From: Riemerella anatipestifer
GTDB lineage: Bacteria > Bacteroidota > Bacteroidia > Flavobacteriales > Weeksellaceae
Length of the DNA stretch: 64,000 nt
Direction of reading: 5' to 3'
NCBI RefSeq assembly: GCF_035666175.1
Contig: NZ_CP142016.1
Location: forward strand, 868,001-932,000
A program made the translations under genes and the position numbers. A model generated the notes under the pieces. The model was not told the DNA's origin. It searched no databases and saw only the letters and a list, made by a program, of their open reading frames with translations. Of this stretch, positions 1-9,854 are shown in pieces. How positions within the stretch are numbered: position 1 is the stretch's first letter; each line of letters starts with the position of its first letter.

Positions 1-172
1 AAATACCTTCATTAGTGGTTGCTGTAACATCTCCATTCTTTGCTGTAGGCTGAATATCCAAAGTAGCTTGAGGTGATGATGTATTAACCCCCACTTTCCC
101 ACTTTGTCCGTAAACTACTAAGCCTAAGCCTAAAAAGGCGAATACACTTAATTTTGTAGTCTTTGTTTTCAT
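1..172 (-). CDS. Secreted/surface protein, N-terminal part (runs off window)
   Basis: Reading on the minus strand from ATG at 172, the first 57 codons give a signal peptide (basic MKTKTTK start, hydrophobic core, cleavage near VYGQ) followed by VGVNTSSPQATLDI. This 'GxNTxxPxATLDv' opening is typical of Flavobacteriia exported proteins that often carry tail-fibre-like or sorting domains further on; the gene at 18871-20421 begins the same way. An in-frame ATG at 196 would add eight residues, and I cannot decide between the two starts. The C-terminus and function lie outside the window. Confidence 0.75.
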   Translation of the reverse strand, partial: MKTKTTKLSVFAFLGLGLVVYGQSGKVGVNTSSPQATLDIQPTAKNGDVTATTNEGI

Positions 173-196
173 AACATTTAATTTAAAATTGTTCAT

Positions 197-746
<550 letters not shown>

Positions 747-808
747 CTCTTATTTTTTCTCAAAATAAGAGAAACAAAAATCACCCTCTCGTACTGGAGA
801 AGGTGATT
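747..808 (-). terminator. Two hairpins downstream of rng
   Basis: Immediately after the rng stop codon (minus strand) there is a stem AATCACC...GGTGATT (about 779-808) followed on that strand by a T run. A second perfect 10-bp stem, CTCTTATTTT/AAAATAAGAG with a 5-nt loop, lies at 747-771. Together they look like a Rho-independent terminator with a backup. Confidence 0.65.
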
Positions 809-815
809 GTATTTT

Positions 816-2375
816 TTAGTTTGAGAAACTTGCTAACTCTTGTTTTTGGCTATTGTAAACCCTATATTCTAAATATTTGAAAGAGTCTCTCGGGATAATA
901 GTTACCCACTTTTTGTACTTTAAGTACCATTTGGTCTGTATACTCATAAGACCTTTGGTAAGGTAAGCCTCCACAAACGGATGGGTGTGTAGATAAAGCC
1001 TTCCTTTTTCTTTTTGCATAAGTCCTTTTAGGACTTCTGTCATTTTCTCTACAATGACCACCGGTGCTAAAATTTCACCGTCTTTATTTGGGTTTTCTTC
1101 CTTAGTTTCTATCACCGTTTCAGAACGAACCCTTTGCCTTGTAATTTGTATCAGTCCAAATTTACTAGGTGGCAAAATCTTATGTTTTGCCTTATCTCGT
1201 TTCATTTCATTTTTAAGATGCTCGTAAAGTTCTCTACGATGCTCGGCATCTCTCATATCTATGAAATCTACTACTATAATGCCTCCCATATCTCTAAGCC
1301 TTAGCTGTCTTGCAATCTCTGTAGCTGCCATTCTGTTTACGTTAAAGGCATGCTCTTTATTAGCTTGGCTTCCTGCGGTTATATTGTTTCCAGAATTTAC
1401 ATCTATCACATGCAGTGCTTCTGTATGCTCTATAACCAAATAAGCACCTTTGGAGCTGGGGATATTAACATGCTTACCAAAGCTTTGCTTAAGCTGTTTT
1501 TCTACATTATAGTATTCTAATAGTGGGATATGATGGTCATAAAATTCCACTATATTTTTTCTCTCTGGTGCAATTACCTCTAGGTAATTTTTCATTTCTT
1601 GCACCATATCTTCATCATCACAGATGATGCTTACAAAATCTGCATTAAAATTATCCCTTAGGATAGCAGACGCTTTTTCTTCCTCACTTAGGATTTTAGA
1701 AGGCACTTTGCCTCGTTGTATGTTCTTAAAACAAGTCTCCCACTTCTGAACCAACTGGTTCATATCATTATGAAGCTCAGCTACTTTTTTACCTTCTGCT
1801 ACGGTTCTTATAATTACCCCAAAACCTTCTGGTTTGATGCTTTCTATAAGCGCTCTCAGGCGTTCTCTCTCCGCCGAGTCTTTAATTTTCTTTGATACCG
1901 AAACTTTTTGGTCAAATGGTATCAATACTAAAAAACGCCCCGTAAGAGAAACTTGGGTAGAAATTCTAGCTCCTTTAGTAGAGATAGGCTCTTTGGTAAC
2001 TTGTAGCAAAACTACATCGTCCTTAGCCAAAACGCTATCTACCATACCGTTTTTATCCAACGCTTTTTCTATGGGAAAATTCTTTAGACCTGAGTCGTTT
2101 TTCCGTTTAGATAAAGTCTCGTTGAGAAATTTACGATAGGTAAGATACTGAGGCCCTAAATCCTGATAATGCAAAAAGGCATCTTTATCATAGCCTATAT
2201 TTACAAAAGCAGCATTAAGGTTAGGTGCTAGCTTTTTAATCTTTCCGAGGAAAATATCTCCTACAACAAAATCACTCTCTTGTTCTTGTTCGTGTAGCTC
2301 AAATAAGCGTCCGTCTTCTATCAATGCAATCTTAGAAGCACCGCCTTCATTAGATATTAGCAGTTCTTTTTTCAT
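816..2375 (-). CDS. rng: Ribonuclease E/G family protein (RNase G)
   Basis: 519 residues. Endoribonuclease for RNA processing and turnover; Bacteroidetes carry this short RNase G-like form rather than full RNase E. The N-terminal region around residues 35-120 fits the S1 RNA-binding domain (VGDIFLGKIKKLAPNLNAAF...). The RNase H-like and DNase I-like parts follow, with the catalytic-region signatures VIDVNSGNN and GGIIVVDFIDM that carry the metal-binding aspartates. Length matches the family. It sits upstream of the 30-residue basic protein and HU on the same strand in reverse order (HU, small protein, rng). Confidence 0.93.
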   Translation of the reverse strand: MKKELLISNEGGASKIALIEDGRLFELHEQEQESDFVVGDIFLGKIKKLAPNLNAAFVNIGYDKDAFLHYQDLGPQYLTYRKFLNETLSKRKNDSGLKNFPIEKALDKNGMVDSVLAKDDVVLLQVTKEPISTKGARISTQVSLTGRFLVLIPFDQKVSVSKKIKDSAERERLRALIESIKPEGFGVIIRTVAEGKKVAELHNDMNQLVQKWETCFKNIQRGKVPSKILSEEEKASAILRDNFNADFVSIICDDEDMVQEMKNYLEVIAPERKNIVEFYDHHIPLLEYYNVEKQLKQSFGKHVNIPSSKGAYLVIEHTEALHVIDVNSGNNITAGSQANKEHAFNVNRMAATEIARQLRLRDMGGIIVVDFIDMRDAEHRRELYEHLKNEMKRDKAKHKILPPSKFGLIQITRQRVRSETVIETKEENPNKDGEILAPVVIVEKMTEVLKGLMQKEKGRLYLHTHPFVEAYLTKGLMSIQTKWYLKYKKWVTIIPRDSFKYLEYRVYNSQKQELASFSN

Positions 2376-2470
2376 TCTAAAATTATCTTAGATAGTTAAA
2401 CAAAAATATAGTTGATGTATTTTACCTTGATAAAACATCAACTATATTATATTTAATAAGAGATTATGAC

Positions 2471-2563
2471 TTATTTCTTCTTCTTGTGTCTGTTTTGTCT
2501 TCTTCTCTTCTTTCTCTTGTGAGTTGCTACCTTGTGTCTTTTTCTTTTCTTTCCGCTAGGCAT
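2471..2563 (-). CDS. Very small, extremely basic protein (30 aa), probably ribosome-associated
   Basis: Thirty codons from ATG at 2563 to TAA at 2471, translating to MPSGKKRKRHKVATHKRKKR plus ten more mostly Arg/Lys residues. Roughly two thirds of the residues are Lys, Arg or His. The start and stop are clean, and it lies between rng and HU on the same strand. I recognise the MPSGKKRKRHKVATHKRKKR pattern as conserved across Bacteroidetes. A role as a small ribosomal or ribosome-associated protein is inferred from composition and conservation, not from any domain hit. Confidence 0.75.
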   Translation of the reverse strand: MPSGKKRKRHKVATHKRKKRRRQNRHKKKK

Positions 2564-2597
2564 AGTTTATATTTTTTATGTTAATAAATAAATTGAA

Positions 2598-2891
2598 TTA
2601 ATCCTTTACTGGAACTTTAGTTTTTACTCTTTCTGCAAAAGATTTAGATGGTTTAAACGCTGGAATGTTATGTGCAGGAATTTCTATAGCTGTATTTTTA
2701 GAGATATTTCTTCCTGTTTTAGCAGCACGAGTCTTAATAATGAAAGATCCAAAACCTCTTAAGTAAACATTATTACCTTCATAAAGAGAACCTCTTATCT
2801 CCTGCATAAAAGCCTCTATTACTTTCTGCGTATCATTCTTCTCAATACCCAACTTGTTCGATATGGTATTTACCAATTCTGCTTTTGTCAT
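2598..2891 (-). CDS. HU/IHF-family DNA-binding protein
   Basis: 97 residues from the ATG at 2891. Nucleoid protein that bends DNA as a dimer. The HU fold is clear: MTKAELVNTISNKLGI at the N-terminus, the GFGSF turn near residue 47, and the beta-arm region ending in IPAHNIPAFKPSK. A longer frame to 3002 exists, but its extra 37 residues cover the promoter and do not resemble HU, so the 2891 start is preferred. Divergent from mutY. Confidence 0.93.
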   Translation of the reverse strand: MTKAELVNTISNKLGIEKNDTQKVIEAFMQEIRGSLYEGNNVYLRGFGSFIIKTRAAKTGRNISKNTAIEIPAHNIPAFKPSKSFAERVKTKVPVKD

Positions 2892-2919
2892 TTCCTTTTT
2901 TGTTTTTATTTTTGGTGTG

Positions 2920-2955
2920 CAAATATATAACTTATTTTTGAAAATAAACAAACAA
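2920..2955 (-). promoter_or_regulatory. Promoter of the HU gene
   Basis: On the minus strand TATATTTG (2927-2920) matches the Bacteroidetes -7 box TAnnTTTG, with TTG about 21 bases upstream (2951-2949). The start codon lies 28 bases downstream of the -7 box. Confidence 0.6.
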
Positions 2956-3975
2956 AACCCTGATTTTCTAAACATTGGCTTTAGAATACTCCAATGGTAC
3001 AAACAAAACGCTAGAGACCTACCTTGGAGAGCTACTACAAACCCTTATAATATATGGATTTGTGAGATTATTTTACAACAAACCCAAGTACAGCAAGGTC
3101 TTCAGCATTACCTTAATTTTGTAGCTAGATTTCCTGATGTAAAATCTTTAGCAGAAGCCGATACAGACGAGGTACTCCTCTACTGGAAAGGCTTAGGTTA
3201 TTACTCTAGAGCCATCAATCTACAATATGCTGCTAGGCAAATCATGCAAGATTTTGGAGGAACATTCCCTACCAATCACAAAGACATTCTAAAACTAAAA
3301 GGTATAGGAAAATACACCGCCGCTGCCATTTGCAGTATATCATACCAGTTGCCCTACCCTGCCATAGATGGTAATTTTTACCGTGTGTTCTCTAGATTTT
3401 TTGCTGATGATTTTGACATTTCAAAATCTAATGCGTTTGATTATTTTTCAGAACTCACCAAAGACCTCGTCCCTAAAGATAACCCTGGCGATTTCAACCA
3501 AGCAATTATGGATTTAGGTTCTGGCATTTGCAAACCTAAACAGCCTTCGTGTGAGCTGTGTCCTTTAAGTAAAGATTGTGTCGCTTTTAATACAGGGACA
3601 ATAGATAAATTTCCTGTCAAAATAAAAAAGGTAAAAACCGAAGACATAAAACTAAAATACTACTTTATCCATCACAATGATTCTTTTGTAGTAAAGAAAC
3701 GCGACCGCTCTTCTATTTGGAAAAATCTTTATGATTTCCCAGAGTTTTTACCTGAACATTTAGAAGAGTACATCTCCAACCACAGTACTATTAAACACAA
3801 ACTCACACACAAAAACTTAGAAATAGAGTTTGTTACTGTTACCTTACCTAGTGCTAAGCTATTAGAACAATTTGCTCACGACCATAACTTCAATTTTATA
3901 GATTATGAAAGTTCGCAACAAAAATCGTTTCCGAAGCCTTTAGAAAACTACATTGATAAAACTTTCAACAAATAG
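2938..3975 (+). CDS. mutY: A/G-specific adenine glycosylase MutY
   Basis: Base-excision repair enzyme that removes adenine mispaired with 8-oxoguanine. Visible signatures: RDLPWR near the N-terminus; the helix-hairpin-helix LKGIGKYTAAAI; the catalytic aspartate in YPAIDGNFYRV; and the 4Fe-4S ligands C-X6-C-X2-C-X5-C (CKPKQPSCELCPLSKDC). The C-terminal NUDIX-like 8-oxoG recognition region follows. The frame is open back to 2854, but that would overlap the divergent HU gene and its promoter. The TTG at 2938 gives about 345 residues, the usual length. The exact start is uncertain (an ATT at 2974 is also possible). Confidence 0.9.
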   Translation: MKINKQNPDFLNIGFRILQWYKQNARDLPWRATTNPYNIWICEIILQQTQVQQGLQHYLNFVARFPDVKSLAEADTDEVLLYWKGLGYYSRAINLQYAARQIMQDFGGTFPTNHKDILKLKGIGKYTAAAICSISYQLPYPAIDGNFYRVFSRFFADDFDISKSNAFDYFSELTKDLVPKDNPGDFNQAIMDLGSGICKPKQPSCELCPLSKDCVAFNTGTIDKFPVKIKKVKTEDIKLKYYFIHHNDSFVVKKRDRSSIWKNLYDFPEFLPEHLEEYISNHSTIKHKLTHKNLEIEFVTVTLPSAKLLEQFAHDHNFNFIDYESSQQKSFPKPLENYIDKTFNK

Positions 3976-4019
3976 CATTTTTACCACCTTAATTGGTAAG
4001 TATTTTTTATTTTTGCACA

Positions 4020-4583
4020 ATGTTTAAAGTTATCACACTTTCCATTATCCTAGTCTTTACTCTCATCGGATGTAAAGGCGAAACCTTACCCAAACCTAAA
4101 GGAGAGCTCCGCTTAGAGTATCCCAAAGTACATTACCAGCCCTTTAACAATACTTGTAATTATACTTTTGAGTTCTCAGATTTTGCTAAGGTAACACCAG
4201 CTAAACAGAGAGAATGTTGGTTTAACCTCAGCTATCCTAAAATGAAAGCTAATGTGTTTTTAACCTACTTCCCTATAAAAAACGACTTTCAACTACACGT
4301 AAAGGAAGCTGAAAAAATGGTTTACGAACACACCATAAAAGCCAGTGCCATAGAAACCAAATCTTTTAGCTATCCCGAGAAAAGAGTATTTGGTAACTTT
4401 TACGAACTAAAGGGCGAGTCTGCATCTAACATTCAGTTTTTTATCACAGACAGCACTCATCATTTTATAACGGGAAATTTATATTTTAACTCTCGTCCCA
4501 AACCAGACTCTCTTGCCCCTGCGGTAGAATACATAAAAACAGATATACTCCACTTGATAGAAACCTTCCAGTGGAAGAAATAA
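4020..4583 (+). CDS. gldD: Gliding motility / T9SS lipoprotein GldD
   Basis: 187 residues from ATG 4020. Short lipoprotein signal peptide with lipobox LIGC (acylated Cys17), followed by the GldD body (ELRLEYPKVHYQPF, CWFNLSYPKMKANVFLTY, FGNFYELKGESASN). GldD is a periplasm-facing lipoprotein needed for gliding and type IX secretion in Flavobacteriia. An upstream TTG at 3993 is in frame but would spoil the compact signal peptide. A TATTTTTG box lies only 5 bases before the start, so the mRNA may be nearly leaderless. In many relatives ssb and gldE lie between mutY and gldD; here they do not. Confidence 0.88.
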   Translation: MFKVITLSIILVFTLIGCKGETLPKPKGELRLEYPKVHYQPFNNTCNYTFEFSDFAKVTPAKQRECWFNLSYPKMKANVFLTYFPIKNDFQLHVKEAEKMVYEHTIKASAIETKSFSYPEKRVFGNFYELKGESASNIQFFITDSTHHFITGNLYFNSRPKPDSLAPAVEYIKTDILHLIETFQWKK

Positions 4584-4608
4584 TTATAAAAATTCAAACA
4601 GAAAAACA

Positions 4609-5529
4609 ATGAAACTTTTAGCTGTAGGAACTGTTGCTTTTGATGCCATAGAAACCCCTTTTGGAAAAACCGACAAAACACTAGGTGGTGCTGCTACTTA
4701 TATAGGGTTAGCCGCTTCTGTAATGGAAGCTAGTGTAGGGCTTGTTTCTGTGGTAGGAGGAGATTTCCCTCAAGAAGAATTAGATATGATGCTGCGTAAA
4801 AACATCAATATTGATGGGGTAGAAATTATCCCTAACGGAAAAACTTTCTTTTGGTCAGGGAAATACCATAGCGACTTAAATGTTAGAGATACCGTATCTA
4901 CAGAACTGAATGTTCTTGAAAACTTTGACCCAAAAATCCCAGAAAAAGCTCAAGAGGCAGAGGTATTACTATTAGGAAACTTGCACCCTGCGGTACAAAT
5001 GTCGGTTCTTAACAAAATGAAAAACCGCCCCAAGCTCGTTATCCTAGACACTATGAATTTTTGGATGAAGCATACTTGGGATTTATTATTAGACATTATT
5101 TCTAAAATAGACATCATTTGCATTAACGACGAAGAGGCTAGACAACTTTCTGGAGAATATTCATTAGTAAAAGCCGCTCAAAAAATCCGAAAGATGGGAC
5201 CTCAATTTATCATCATTAAAAAAGGAGAACACGGAGCTTTACTCTTTGATAAAAACCAAATCTTTGCAATTCCTGCTTTACCTTTAGAAGATGTGTTTGA
5301 CCCTACAGGTGCGGGAGACTCTTTTGCTGGAGGTTTTGCAGCCCACCTTGCTAAAACCCAAGATTACAGCTTTGAAAATATGAAAACTGCTCTAATGATG
5401 GGGTCTGCTATTGCTTCTTTTACGGTAGAAAAATTCGGTACAGAAAGACTTGCCAATATATCAGAAACTATGCTTAAAGAAAGAATACAAGAATTTAAAA
5501 AGTTAACTGCCTTTGAAGTAAAACTTTAA
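4609..5529 (+). CDS. PfkB-family carbohydrate/nucleoside kinase
   Basis: 306 residues. Ribokinase-fold sugar or nucleoside kinase. The N-terminal PfkB features are LGGAATYIGLAA and VGLVSVVGGDFP. The C-terminal signature DPTGAGDSFAGGF carries the catalytic base Asp237 and the anion-hole GAGD. Substrate cannot be told from sequence. It starts 25 bases after gldD, so it is probably co-transcribed. Confidence 0.88.
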   Translation: MKLLAVGTVAFDAIETPFGKTDKTLGGAATYIGLAASVMEASVGLVSVVGGDFPQEELDMMLRKNINIDGVEIIPNGKTFFWSGKYHSDLNVRDTVSTELNVLENFDPKIPEKAQEAEVLLLGNLHPAVQMSVLNKMKNRPKLVILDTMNFWMKHTWDLLLDIISKIDIICINDEEARQLSGEYSLVKAAQKIRKMGPQFIIIKKGEHGALLFDKNQIFAIPALPLEDVFDPTGAGDSFAGGFAAHLAKTQDYSFENMKTALMMGSAIASFTVEKFGTERLANISETMLKERIQEFKKLTAFEVKL

Positions 5530-5625
5530 ACAGCTACAAATTTTAAGAAATAATTATAATAAAATATTAAGAGTTATTGTTTAATAATTCTATTTTTGCA
5601 ACTTAGGTTTTAAATTTAATTAAAT

Positions 5626-6993
5626 ATGAACTATAAACATAAAATTACCTTCCTACTGAGTTTTTTTATCACATTACTTTCGTTTAACGCTCATGCACAG
5701 CTTAAACCTGGGGACTTAGTGGACGGAATAGCCGCAGTAGTAGGCAACGAAATAGTTTTAGAATCAGATATAGAACAGCAAGAGAATTACGCTCGTCAGC
5801 AAGGGGCACAAACGGCTAATAGATGTGAGTTCTTGGAAAAAGTATTAAGCAATAAGTTACTCATCTACGAAGCAAAGAAAGACACCTTAATAGAAAATCA
5901 TTCTGAAGCTATTAAGCAACAGGCAGAAGCCAAGTATAACGAACTTTTAGCACAATTCCCATCAGAAAAGGAGCTTCTAGCCGCTTACAAATTCAGAAAT
6001 TCATTTGAGATGAAATCTGCAATAGAGCAAATCGATACTGACCAATATTACGGACAAGCTAAATATCAAAGAATTACTAGCGGTGTTAACATTACACCAA
6101 ACGAAGTTACCGACTTCTACAATACCTATAAGGGACAACTTCCTATGGTGAAAGACGAAATTTCGTTAGCAAAGATTACCCTTTATCCTAAATTAACAAA
6201 GGAGCATCAGCAAAAATTAATTGATAAACTTAACCAAATCAAGAAAGACATAGAAGGCGGTGAAAGTTTTGAAAAAATGGCAAGGATATATTCCGAAGAC
6301 CCAGGGTCTGCTGCTACTGGAGGACTATACAAAAACATCGCAAAGGGAGCTATGGTAAAAGCTTTTGAAGCTGCTGCCCTCAATTTACAGGAAGGCGAAC
6401 TTTCTAAACCTATAGAATCTGAGTTTGGATATCATCTTATACAGCTTATTAAGAAAAGTGGTAAATTCTACGATGCTAGACATATACTACTAAAAGCAGA
6501 ACCTAACACGGAAGAAATAGCTGCAGCTAAGAAAGAACTAAATGAAATAAGAAAGCAAATAGAAGACGGTAAAATTACCTTTAAAGAAGCGGCTTACAAA
6601 TACTCTGATGACAAAGCTACCAAATTTAACGCTGGAGTTATTTCTACACCTGGAGGTTCTGACAGACTAGAAAAACTGCACCTTCCTGCAAATTACAGCT
6701 ACCAGATTGTGGGATTAAAGGTAGGAGACATTACAGAGGCGTTTGAAGATGTAGCAGATAGAGATAAAAAAGTGGTAAGCATCGTTAAAGTTTTAGAGGA
6801 AATTCCTGCACACTCACTTGACTTAACTTCTGACTATGAGAGAATCAAGAACTACGCTCTAGAACAAAAAAAGGGTAAAGTTATGGAGAAATGGATTGTT
6901 GAAAAACTACCAGATACTTTTATATCTATTGATGGGCGTTACAAATCTTGTCAGTTTGATGTAGATTGGAACAAACAAGCTCTTATCAAATAA
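5626..6993 (+). CDS. Periplasmic peptidyl-prolyl isomerase, SurA-like, two parvulin domains
   Basis: 455 residues. Signal peptide ends at AHAQ (about residue 25). A SurA-like N-terminal helical region follows (LVDGIAAVVGNEIVLESDIEQQ), then two parvulin (PpiC) domains: about residues 175-275, containing FEKMARIYSEDPGSAATGG and FGYHLIQLI, and about 280-385, starting at DARHILLKAEP. The likely role is chaperoning outer-membrane proteins through the periplasm. The upstream region has the -7-like TATTTTTG at 5591-5598. A strong terminator follows. Confidence 0.9.
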   Translation: MNYKHKITFLLSFFITLLSFNAHAQLKPGDLVDGIAAVVGNEIVLESDIEQQENYARQQGAQTANRCEFLEKVLSNKLLIYEAKKDTLIENHSEAIKQQAEAKYNELLAQFPSEKELLAAYKFRNSFEMKSAIEQIDTDQYYGQAKYQRITSGVNITPNEVTDFYNTYKGQLPMVKDEISLAKITLYPKLTKEHQQKLIDKLNQIKKDIEGGESFEKMARIYSEDPGSAATGGLYKNIAKGAMVKAFEAAALNLQEGELSKPIESEFGYHLIQLIKKSGKFYDARHILLKAEPNTEEIAAAKKELNEIRKQIEDGKITFKEAAYKYSDDKATKFNAGVISTPGGSDRLEKLHLPANYSYQIVGLKVGDITEAFEDVADRDKKVVSIVKVLEEIPAHSLDLTSDYERIKNYALEQKKGKVMEKWIVEKLPDTFISIDGRYKSCQFDVDWNKQALIK

Positions 6994-7003
6994 GATAAAA
7001 CAC

Positions 7004-7037
7004 AAAAAACAGCTAATTAGTTTTAGCTGTTTTTTTA
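7004..7037 (+). terminator. Terminator after the SurA-like gene
   Basis: Stem AAACAGCTAA/TTAGCTGTTT with a short loop followed by a T run, 11 bases after the stop codon at 6993. Confidence 0.8.
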
Positions 7038-7050
7038 GACCTATAATTAA

Positions 7051-7081
7051 AAAAGGATTGTTCTCTAAGAACAATCCTTTT
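7051..7081 (-). terminator. Terminator of alaS
   Basis: Perfect 14-bp stem AAAAGGATTGTTCT/AGAACAATCCTTTT with a 3-nt loop, 7 bases beyond the alaS stop. T-rich on both sides, so it may act in both directions. Confidence 0.8.
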
Positions 7082-7087
7082 AGTTTT

Positions 7088-9691
7088 TTATAAACTTTGA
7101 GCTTTTTCGTAAGCCTTTGGTAAACCTTCTAGATTTTTACCACCTGCTGTAGCAAATCCTGGGTTACCACCACCACCGCCTTGTATTTCTTTAGCCAACT
7201 CTTTCACTATAGCTCCAGCATTATAGCTATCGCCTAAATCGTCAGAAACACCTACGCTTATCATAGGCTTATCGTTAGCATCGGAAAGGATAACTATTAC
7301 CGAAGTCGGCACCTCTTTTTTAAGCTGAAACACAATATCTTTAACCGATGCTGCATCTAGAGAAGTCATTTTCACTAATAGATTCTTACCTTCCTTGGAA
7401 ACAAACTGATTTTTCCAATCTGCCGTTTCATTTTTGGCTAACTCTTTTTTGATAGTTTCTAATTCTGATTTCAACTTCTGATTTTCCTCCAACAACTTCT
7501 CTACTGATTTCTGAACATCTTTAGTTTTTAATACAAGAGACAGTTGAACCATTTGTTCCTCCAACTCTTTAAAATAAGCATTCGCTTTTTCGGAAGAGAT
7601 GGCCTCTATCCTACGAATACCTGCCGCAGTAGAACTTTCGGAAACAATTTTGAACAAACCTATCTCACTTGTAGATTTAGCGTGAGTACCACCACACAAT
7701 TCTTTAGAACTTCCGAACTGAATCATTCTAACATTATCCCCATACTTTTCTCCAAAAAGAGCCATTGCTCCTTTATCTAGAGCTTCCTGTATTGGGATAT
7801 TTCTGTACTCTTGTAAGCTAATATTCTCTTTAATTTTAGCGTTTACTTTTTCTTCCACTAAAGCAATCTCCTCATCAGACATTTTACTAAAGTGAGAGAA
7901 GTCAAATCTTAAATAATCTGCTCCCACGAAAGAACCTTTCTGCTCCACATGAGTTCCTAGAACTTCTCTTAGAGCCTCGTGTAAAAGGTGTGTTGCAGAG
8001 TGGTTAGCTTGTGTATTTCTACGCAACCTGCTATCCACAACCGCTGTAAACTCTTTCTCTGGAGCCTGTGGCAAATCTTTAATAAGAGAAATATTAAGGT
8101 TATTCTCCTTTTTGGTGTCTAGTACTTCAAACTGACCTTCCTCGCTTTCTATATAACCTTTATCTCCTACTTGTCCCCCACCTTCTGCATAGAAAGGGGT
8201 TTGGTTAAACACTACTTGGTAGAATACACCGTCTTTATTTTCTAATTTTCGGTATTTCGTGATGAACACCTTATGTTCTAACTGGTCATAACCTACAAAA
8301 GACTCCGTTTCGTCTTTTAAAGTAACCCAATCATAGACTTTCTGAGCCGAAGACTTTTTAGAACGCTGTTTTTGTTTCTCCATCTCCTCATCAAAACCCT
8401 TTTCGTCCACGGTAAGCCCTTTTTCCTCTGCTATAATCCTAGACAAATCTGCAGGAAAACCATAAGTATCATACAACTCAAAAACTTCTGCTCCAGGTAA
8501 AGTCTTTTCACCTTTTTTAAGCGTTTCTTGAATAATATTTTCTAACCTTACTAAGCCGTGCTCTATGGTTTTAAGGAATGAGTTTTCCTCCTCCTTAATC
8601 ACCTCTGTAACCAATTTCTCTTGCTTTTCTATCTCTGGGAAAAATGCCCCCATCTGATTTTTAAGCACCGCTACAAGTTCGTACAAGAACGCCTCTTTCA
8701 TATCTAAGAAACGGTACGAGTAAGAAATGGCACGGCGTAAAATTCTTCTGATAACATAACCTGCCCCCGTGTTAGATGGTAACTGACCGTCAGCAATGGC
8801 AAAAGACACCGCACGGATATGGTCTACCACTACTCTTATTGCAATATCTTTCTCATTATCTAATAAGCCTTCGTACTTTTTATGCGAAAGTTGCTCTACC
8901 TTAGCAATCAAAGGCGTGAAGACATCTGTATCATAATTAGAAGTTTTACCTTGTAGTGCCATACATAACCTTTCGAAGCCCATACCTGTATCCACATGTT
9001 GAGCAGGAAGTTTCTCTAAGCTACCATCAGCTTTGCGGTTAAACTCCATAAATACAAGATTCCATACTTCTATAACCTGCGGGTGGTCTTGGTTTACCAA
9101 ATCTTTACCTGAAACTTTGGACTTTTCCTCCTCGCTTCTTAAATCAATATGAATTTCCGAGCAAGGTCCACAAGGTCCAGATTCGCCCATTTCCCAGAAG
9201 TTATCCTTTTTATTTCCGTTAAGAATTCTATCTTCAGCAATGTAAGACTTCCAGCAGTTGTATGCCTCTTGGTCTCTCTCTAGATTTTCGGTAGCATCAC
9301 CTTCAAAAATGGTAACATATAAATTCTCCTTTGGGATTTTATAAACCTCTGTAAGTAATTCCCACGCAAAAGCAATTGCCTCCCTTTTAAAGTAGTTTCC
9401 AAAAGACCAGTTGCCTAGCATCTCAAACATTGTATGGTGGTAGGTATCTCTCCCCACATCGTCTAAGTCGTTATGTTTCCCAGACACACGCAAACATTTC
9501 TGTGTATCTGCAATTCTAGGAGCTTTAGGTGTTTTGTAGCCTAAAAAGTAATCCTTAAACTGTGTCATTCCCGAGTTAGAAAACATCAGTGTAGGGTCGT
9601 CTTTCAATACTATTGGTGCGGAAGGCACTATAAGGTGTTCTTTACTTTTAAAAAAATCTAAAAAAGCCTGTCTTATCTGCTGTGAAGTCAT
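7088..9691 (-). CDS. alaS: Alanine-tRNA ligase
   Basis: 867 residues, normal for AlaRS. The N-terminal class II aminoacylation core begins [19 protein letters not shown] and contains [15 protein letters not shown] and [12 protein letters not shown]. The editing domain shows the zinc-binding pairs [12 protein letters not shown] and CGGTHAKST that hydrolyse mischarged Ser/Gly-tRNA. The C-terminal C-Ala region ends in the Gly-rich [15 protein letters not shown]. Cytoplasmic; charges tRNA-Ala with alanine. Confidence 0.97.
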   Translation of the reverse strand: MTSQQIRQAFLDFFKSKEHLIVPSAPIVLKDDPTLMFSNSGMTQFKDYFLGYKTPKAPRIADTQKCLRVSGKHNDLDDVGRDTYHHTMFEMLGNWSFGNYFKREAIAFAWELLTEVYKIPKENLYVTIFEGDATENLERDQEAYNCWKSYIAEDRILNGNKKDNFWEMGESGPCGPCSEIHIDLRSEEEKSKVSGKDLVNQDHPQVIEVWNLVFMEFNRKADGSLEKLPAQHVDTGMGFERLCMALQGKTSNYDTDVFTPLIAKVEQLSHKKYEGLLDNEKDIAIRVVVDHIRAVSFAIADGQLPSNTGAGYVIRRILRRAISYSYRFLDMKEAFLYELVAVLKNQMGAFFPEIEKQEKLVTEVIKEEENSFLKTIEHGLVRLENIIQETLKKGEKTLPGAEVFELYDTYGFPADLSRIIAEEKGLTVDEKGFDEEMEKQKQRSKKSSAQKVYDWVTLKDETESFVGYDQLEHKVFITKYRKLENKDGVFYQVVFNQTPFYAEGGGQVGDKGYIESEEGQFEVLDTKKENNLNISLIKDLPQAPEKEFTAVVDSRLRRNTQANHSATHLLHEALREVLGTHVEQKGSFVGADYLRFDFSHFSKMSDEEIALVEEKVNAKIKENISLQEYRNIPIQEALDKGAMALFGEKYGDNVRMIQFGSSKELCGGTHAKSTSEIGLFKIVSESSTAAGIRRIEAISSEKANAYFKELEEQMVQLSLVLKTKDVQKSVEKLLEENQKLKSELETIKKELAKNETADWKNQFVSKEGKNLLVKMTSLDAASVKDIVFQLKKEVPTSVIVILSDANDKPMISVGVSDDLGDSYNAGAIVKELAKEIQGGGGGNPGFATAGGKNLEGLPKAYEKAQSL

Positions 9692-9822
9692 TATATATAC
9701 TATCTAAATTACAATTGGTGGCAAATTTACACAAAAATCATATAAAACAGCACTATTACCCCAACTTACAATACTGAAAATTAGCTCTCTTACTTTTATT
9801 TTCATAAAACAAAATATTCTGT

Positions 9823-9830
9823 TATATTTG
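9823..9830 (+). promoter_or_regulatory. -7 box upstream of glk
   Basis: TATATTTG matches TAnnTTTG exactly. The upstream TTG box is not convincing. Its position overlaps the alternative TTG start at 9828, which argues for translation starting at ATG 9855. Confidence 0.45.
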
Positions 9831-9854
9831 AAACCTCACTTAAAAATATTTGAT

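Noticed and set aside
2854-2937. Upstream extension of mutY to 2854
   Set aside because: It would overlap the start and promoter of the divergent HU gene, and the extra residues are hydrophobic and unlike MutY.
7544-7780. 78-codon ORF antisense to alaS
   Set aside because: Shadow of the AlaRS editing domain; no independent signal.
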